NCBI GenBank assembly: GCA_021204635.1
Contig: JAJPZB010000172.1
Location: forward strand, 1 to 9,307
Reading direction: 5' to 3'
Length of the DNA stretch: 9,307 nucleotides
Origin: Opitutia bacterium
GTDB lineage: Bacteria > Verrucomicrobiota > Verrucomicrobiia > Opitutales > UBA953
The notes under the pieces are model-generated. The model worked only from the letters and a program-made list of their open reading frames with translations, made no database searches and was not told where the DNA came from. Below, piece by piece: positions 6,026 through 9,307 of this stretch. The position numbers and the translations under genes are program-made. The first letter of the stretch is position 1. Each line of letters begins with the position of its first letter.

Positions 6026-8113
6026 GGAAGAATCCGAGGTCCACTCCGCGAAAAAGTGCTCCCCGGTCTTGCGGGAAAATTCCAATTTCCACGTCCCCAC
6101 CGGCACATTGTCTATCCGCCGCTCGAAGCGGGCGCCGGCGAGATTTTTCAAAAGCTCTTTGAGCGCGAAAAACGCCGGCATGCGGCGCGGATTTTCCACA
6201 CAAAAGTCATCGACGAGACCGAAACCGCGATGCGCGAGACGCCACCAATACACGCGCGAGACATGCCCGCTCGCAATCGCGAGCAGGAGGTAGCGCGCCA
6301 TGTATTGCGCGTAAGTTTCCTCCGAGACGCTCGGTGGCGAACTTTCGGGCCCTTTGGGGCAGTAAAATCCGCCGCACGGCGAGGAAGTGCCGGTGCCAAG
6401 CAGCGGAAAATTTACCTCCGAAATGATAATCTTCTCGTCCGCGAAGCCATAAGTTTTCGCAAATGCGCGGTGGAGTGCGCATTTCCCCACGAGATCGAAG
6501 CCGTTTTGAGAATTTTCAGGCGACCCGCGACGATCCACATACAGATGTTGTGAAAGCGAAGAAAATGTGCCGGCGGGGACGCCTTCCAAAATCCCCGACA
6601 AATTGTGAAGGTCGAAATCGATGCACGCCGGCCCCGAAAGCCGAATGTGGGGGAACCTGCGTTTTGCCTCCAAGGCAGGAGCGAGAAGTTTCTGCGTGTA
6701 GTCGCGAAAATCCCACACGCCCCACTTCCCTCGGTTTGTTGCGTGACCAACCTCGTAAAAATCCGCGAAATCGTGAGTTTTTTCGATGACGCGGAAAAGC
6801 ATTTCGCGCCAAGTCTGCGGCTCGCGGATTGCAGCCCTGTCCTGCACAAACGCAAAGGCGACGCTGTTCCCGCGAGCGCGAAGTTCCGCCGCTTTGCTCA
6901 ACGCAAAATTCCACTGCTTTCGCCCTTTGTGGTGGTAAATGCGCAGGAGAATTGGCAATTTTTCTCCCCCGTCTTCGAGTTCGCCGAGCAGGCGAATCTG
7001 CGTCGCCCAAGTCTCGGGTTCGGCTTCGAGCGCCATCCCGATTGCTCTGGGAAAATCGACTGTGCGCAAAAACGAAAGTGCCGCAACCTCGCGATAATTT
7101 TTGCGAATGGTGTTGCCCCGCAAAATCCACGCCTGCGCAATTTTGAAGATGTTGTAAAGCGGGCGAAACGAGCGGCGATCTTTTGCGTCGTATGCGGGAA
7201 TCGCCTGCACGGAGCGCTCGTCCCAAAGCCAAAGCCCGCGCCCCTCGGTCGGCGTTTCCCCGCGCGGATGTCGCCAAAATTCGATTTTGCGCTTTATCCC
7301 CCAAATCGGATGCCGGACGATGCGCAGGCGATTGTCCCACGCAAACGCATCCACGCCAAATTCCACCGCCGCGCGAAATTCCTTTGGCACAGGGGAAAAT
7401 CCGCAATACATGTGACAAAAAGACCAACGAAGTTCCGACGGCAAATTGAGTCGCGCAAGATCGCGCCCGCGACGCCGCCAAGTGAGCGTCCCTGCAGGAA
7501 AAATTCGGACGCGATCCAAATCCATGAAGTAGATTTGCCACTCGCCTGCCGCGTCCTTTTTTAAGCCGATGTTTTGGTTGCCAAGGTCACGATGGACAAT
7601 CCCGCTCTCGTGGAACGCACGACAACTGTTCGCAACGCATTCCAACAAGTGTGCGATCGCGGGAGCGTCGTCGCCGGCGGAAAGCAGGCGAATCATCTCC
7701 CGCCGCAGGTCTGAAAGGCCGGGCACGAACTCGCTTATCAGTTTGCTCTCCACCAAGCGCCCGCGAACTAAGCGCTCACGCAGAGCAATGGCGTGCGGCA
7801 CACCGACGCCGCGTTGCCGCAAAATCTCTGCCGCGCGAAACGCACGTTGCGCCTTGCTCGCGCGACCAAAGGAGAAAAGCCGCTGAAAGAACGGCGCGCG
7901 GCGAAAAGTCTTGACTACGACATCGAGGGACTTTTCGCCCGCGACAATGCGCATGCGCTCGACGTGGTCGCGACCGGAGGAAAGTTCGCAAACCTTTTCG
8001 TAATTCTCGAAAGCGCAAATCGCCTCGTGCAACCCTCGCTCAGACGCACAGTCGCGCGAAAAAGTCCACTTGATTTCTTCCGCGTTGCCGCCTGCCGAGC
8101 CCTTCGTTTTCAC
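5993..8113 (-). CDS. Fusion of a WaaP/InaA-like kinase domain and a clan GH-A-like glycoside hydrolase domain
   Basis: A 706-residue two-domain protein. Residues 15-250 look like a lipopolysaccharide (Kdo/heptose) kinase domain: likely ATP lysine K68 (VVVKTFRR), catalytic loop VHRDLGNQNIG with D176 and N181, and MDLD with metal-binding D198 or D200. Residues 375-700 look like a TIM-barrel glycosidase of clan GH-A (GH39/GH5-like). Candidate acid/base is E454 (YEVGHATN), candidate nucleophile is E566 (IISEVNFP), and the aromatic VYWWRLAHRG (621-630) falls where a late barrel strand is expected. No signal peptide or membrane helix is seen, so it appears cytoplasmic, odd for a hydrolase of polymers. 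The GTG at 8111-8113 is the only nearby start codon. The frame stays open for 42 codons upstream without ATG, GTG or TTG, and there is no Shine-Dalgarno. It was probably once coupled to the GT4 gene. Substrates are unknown. Confidence 0.78.
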   Translation of the reverse strand: MKTKGSAGGNAEEIKWTFSRDCASERGLHEAICAFENYEKVCELSSGRDHVERMRIVAGEKSLDVVVKTFRRAPFFQRLFSFGRASKAQRAFRAAEILRQRGVGVPHAIALRERLVRGRLVESKLISEFVPGLSDLRREMIRLLSAGDDAPAIAHLLECVANSCRAFHESGIVHRDLGNQNIGLKKDAAGEWQIYFMDLDRVRIFPAGTLTWRRRGRDLARLNLPSELRWSFCHMYCGFSPVPKEFRAAVEFGVDAFAWDNRLRIVRHPIWGIKRKIEFWRHPRGETPTEGRGLWLWDERSVQAIPAYDAKDRRSFRPLYNIFKIAQAWILRGNTIRKNYREVAALSFLRTVDFPRAIGMALEAEPETWATQIRLLGELEDGGEKLPILLRIYHHKGRKQWNFALSKAAELRARGNSVAFAFVQDRAAIREPQTWREMLFRVIEKTHDFADFYEVGHATNRGKWGVWDFRDYTQKLLAPALEAKRRFPHIRLSGPACIDFDLHNLSGILEGVPAGTFSSLSQHLYVDRRGSPENSQNGFDLVGKCALHRAFAKTYGFADEKIIISEVNFPLLGTGTSSPCGGFYCPKGPESSPPSVSEETYAQYMARYLLLAIASGHVSRVYWWRLAHRGFGLVDDFCVENPRRMPAFFALKELLKNLAGARFERRIDNVPVGTWKLEFSRKTGEHFFAEWTSDSSPKFFSAEASK

Positions 8114-8146
8114 GCCGGCGAAGCATAGCGGTTTCCCATATCGCTG
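8111..8146. repeat. Left arm of a 36-bp imperfect inverted repeat
   Basis: The reverse complement of these bases matches 8412-8447 at 32 of 36 positions; the core 29 bases (8118-8146) differ at one. The shared core begins CAGCGATATGGGAAACCGCT. The arm ends exactly on the GTG start codon of the fused kinase-hydrolase gene. Its core also holds small AGCG/CGCT complementary ends, so each arm could fold by itself. Confidence 0.85.
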
Positions 8147-8256
8147 GGCAAGTTTATTTTTGCCGGTAAAAATGCGGATTCTGCGATAGTCCCAAGCTGA
8201 GTTTTCCGCGACAATGCAACGCTTGCGACAACGTGTTTGTTATAAAAAAACGCCAC

Positions 8257-8345
8257 AAAAAATCGCTGAGCATATTTTGCCGCGATCGCGCTGAAAGCCC
8301 GATAAACACTACATTTTAACTCCCTGAAGCTCAGCGGTTTTTTTT
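8257..8345 (+). terminator. Terminator-like structure with a long loop and T8 tail
   Basis: Bases 8257-8271 (six A, T, then CGCTGAGC) can pair with 8329-8343 at 14 of 15 positions, leaving a 57-nt loop. The right arm runs into eight T (8338-8345). Because 8264-8271 could pair instead with the second GCTCAGCG at 8409-8416, two alternative folds are possible, as in an attenuator. The long loop makes efficient termination uncertain, and no known regulatory RNA family is recognised. Confidence 0.25.
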
Positions 8346-8375
8346 GCGCGCGAAATTTTGCAAGTGCATCGCCCA

Positions 8376-8400
8376 CAAACCCGCTTGGGAAGCGGGTTTG
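8376..8400. repeat. Perfect 11-bp hairpin in the GT2 leader
   Basis: Arms 8376-8386 (CAAACCCGCTT) and 8390-8400 are exact complements around a GGG loop. The stem ends in A on one side and T on the other, so it is symmetric on both strands, but no T-run follows in either direction. It lies 44 nt before the GT2 start codon. It could be an attenuator, an RNA-stabilising hairpin or a dispersed intergenic palindrome. Confidence 0.8.
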
Positions 8401-8411
8401 GCGCTGAAGCT

Positions 8412-8447
8412 CAGCGATATGGGAAACCGCTACGCTTCGCGCGCATG
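8412..8447. repeat. Right arm of a 36-bp imperfect inverted repeat
   Basis: Mirror partner of 8111-8146 (32/36; core 28/29). It ends exactly on the ATG of the GT2 gene, so both divergent start codons are preceded by nearly the same 33 bases in the same register. No target-site duplication is obvious outside the arms. Confidence 0.85.
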
Positions 8448-9227
8448 GCAAAAGAGGAAAATTCCTGCAAGATTCCGCTCTCCGTCGTGATTATTGCGAA
8501 GAACGAGGAGGCGAATATCGAGGAATGCCTGCGAAGCGTAGCTTTTGCCGAAGAAATTATCGTCGTTGACGACTTTTCCGACGACAATACCGAGGAAATT
8601 GCCAAACGCTTGGGAGCAAAGGTCTATCAAAGAAAACTCGACGGCTGGGGGCCACAGCAAACTTTTGCGATAACGCAAGCAACGCAACCGTGGTTGCTGC
8701 TCTTGGACTGCGACGAGCGCATAACCCCCAAACTGGCACAAGAAATTCGCGAGCGCGTTTCGCACAATGAAAAATTCGCCTACGAGATCAAGCGAATCAA
8801 CCACTTCAAGCGCCTGCGCGTGAATCACGGAGTCCTGCGCCCCGACTACGTGCCAAGACTAATTCCGCGCGCAGGGACGAGCGTCGAGGGTCTCGTTCAC
8901 CCCAAAATAGTCTATCCCTACCCAACCAAGAAGTTGCGCGCGCCAATGCTCCACTTCACATATGAAAGTTGGACAGCGTATCTCGTAAAATTGGAAAAAT
9001 ACACGAGACTTGCCGCACAAAAGAAATATGACCAAGGGAAACGCGCTCACTTCTTTCTCGACATCATTCTGCGCCCCGCATTTGCATTTTTCAAAATCCA
9101 TTTCCTAAACCTCGGTTTCTTAGACGGCAGAATAGGCTTATGTCTCTCCATCGGCCACTACTATTACACCGCTATGAAGGGAATACGTTTATATTACTTA
9201 CAGAAAAACGCCGAAAACAACCACTAA
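8445..9227 (+). CDS. GT2-family glycosyltransferase, WaaE/KdtX-like
   Basis: A GT-A fold transferase that probably adds a hexose to lipopolysaccharide inner core, the role of WaaE/KdtX in enterics, at the cytoplasmic face of the inner membrane. It has 260 residues, the usual length for this group. The N-terminus has SVVIIAKNEEANIEECL (13-29), the nucleotide-binding VDDFSDDNT is at 41-49, and the metal-binding DCDE (88-91) is the DxD-type motif. GWGPQQTFA (67-75) and the C-terminal HFTYESWTAYLVKLEKYT (170-187) are characteristic of the WaaE/KdtX branch. The ATG at 8445 is chosen because the GT2 fold begins right after it; earlier in-frame TTG codons would add the repeat arm and hairpin. No Shine-Dalgarno is visible. 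It is divergent from the fused kinase-hydrolase gene. The sugar and acceptor are not known. Confidence 0.92.
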   Translation: MAKEENSCKIPLSVVIIAKNEEANIEECLRSVAFAEEIIVVDDFSDDNTEEIAKRLGAKVYQRKLDGWGPQQTFAITQATQPWLLLLDCDERITPKLAQEIRERVSHNEKFAYEIKRINHFKRLRVNHGVLRPDYVPRLIPRAGTSVEGLVHPKIVYPYPTKKLRAPMLHFTYESWTAYLVKLEKYTRLAAQKKYDQGKRAHFFLDIILRPAFAFFKIHFLNLGFLDGRIGLCLSIGHYYYTAMKGIRLYYLQKNAENNH

Positions 9228-9242
9228 CATAATTTGAATAAA

Positions 9243-9307
<65 letters not shown>

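Larger units (their letters stand above)
8114..8444. other. 331-bp intergenic region between divergent glycan genes
   Basis: No credible gene is seen. It holds two inverted-repeat arms (8111-8146, 8412-8447), a strong hairpin (8376-8400), a 10-bp palindrome CGCGATCGCG (8281-8290), and three related words: CGCTGAGC at 8264-8271 and its complement GCTCAGCG at 8329-8336 and 8409-8416. A possible rightward promoter is TTGCCG (8277-8282), 18 nt, GATAAA (8301-8306). An A/T-rich tract (8240-8250) could serve as another -10. On the minus strand the frame of the 706-residue gene is open back to a TAA at 8240-8242, but it has no usual start codon. Confidence 0.7.

Noticed and set aside
4542..6203. Minus-strand open frame of 553 codons covering the ATPase region
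   Set aside because: It is antisense to the well-supported ATPase, has no recognisable domains, and exists because the reverse frame of GC-rich coding DNA is often open. Only its last codons (the repeat) carry meaning.
8111..8447. Miniature inverted-repeat transposon (MITE)
   Set aside because: The size and terminal repeats would fit, but no target-site duplication is visible and the arms end exactly on two start codons, which a random insertion would not favour. Not fully excluded.
8110..8451. Minus-strand 113-codon frame through the intergenic region
   Set aside because: It runs through both repeat arms and hairpins, overlaps the start of the fused gene in another frame, and shows no motif or ribosome site.

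Overview
The window looks like chromosomal DNA from a Gram-negative bacterium. One block makes fatty acids; a second, larger block handles lipopolysaccharide or another surface glycan. The acyl carrier protein and FabF sequences, the scarcity of Shine-Dalgarno sites and the AAA_14/DUF4143 ATPase would fit a Verrucomicrobiota (Opitutales-like) genome, perhaps gut-derived. That placement is inference and tentative. The last 50 bases are pure G, which looks like a two-colour-sequencing artefact at a contig end.

Layout. Bases 22-2543 (minus strand) hold fabG-acpP-fabF with a good promoter upstream of fabG and a clear intrinsic terminator after fabF. Bases 2635-4545 (minus) hold a WaaY/RfaY-type core heptose kinase and a GT4 glycosyltransferase. 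Bases 4683-5945 (plus) hold an AAA_14/DUF4143 ATPase, opposed to everything around it and preceded by a perfect 33-bp palindrome. Bases 5993-8113 (minus) encode a 706-residue protein that joins a WaaP/InaA-like kinase domain to a clan GH-A-like glycosidase domain. An unusual 331-bp intergenic region (8114-8444) follows. Bases 8445-9227 (plus) encode a WaaE/KdtX-like GT2 glycosyltransferase, and 9243 onward may be the first codons of an rmlA-type gene cut off by the poly-G.

How it works together. The fab genes supply acyl-ACP elongation, the source of membrane and lipid A acyl chains. The kinase, GT4, fused kinase-hydrolase and GT2 look like enzymes that build and decorate a core oligosaccharide on the inner face of the inner membrane.

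Three features suggest that surface glycan expression has been rearranged or may be switchable. First, a G8 tract lies near the start of the WaaY-like kinase, where a second upstream ATG would be in frame with a tract one G longer. Second, a 36-bp imperfect inverted repeat ends exactly on the start codons of the two divergent glycan genes and encloses a 265-bp spacer, the geometry of an invertible promoter. Third, a 33-bp direct repeat flanks the ATPase and encodes the C-terminus of the fused protein in both copies, so the ATPase cassette appears to have entered between two formerly overlapping genes while preserving the end of one and the ribosome site of the other. None of these is proven from sequence alone.
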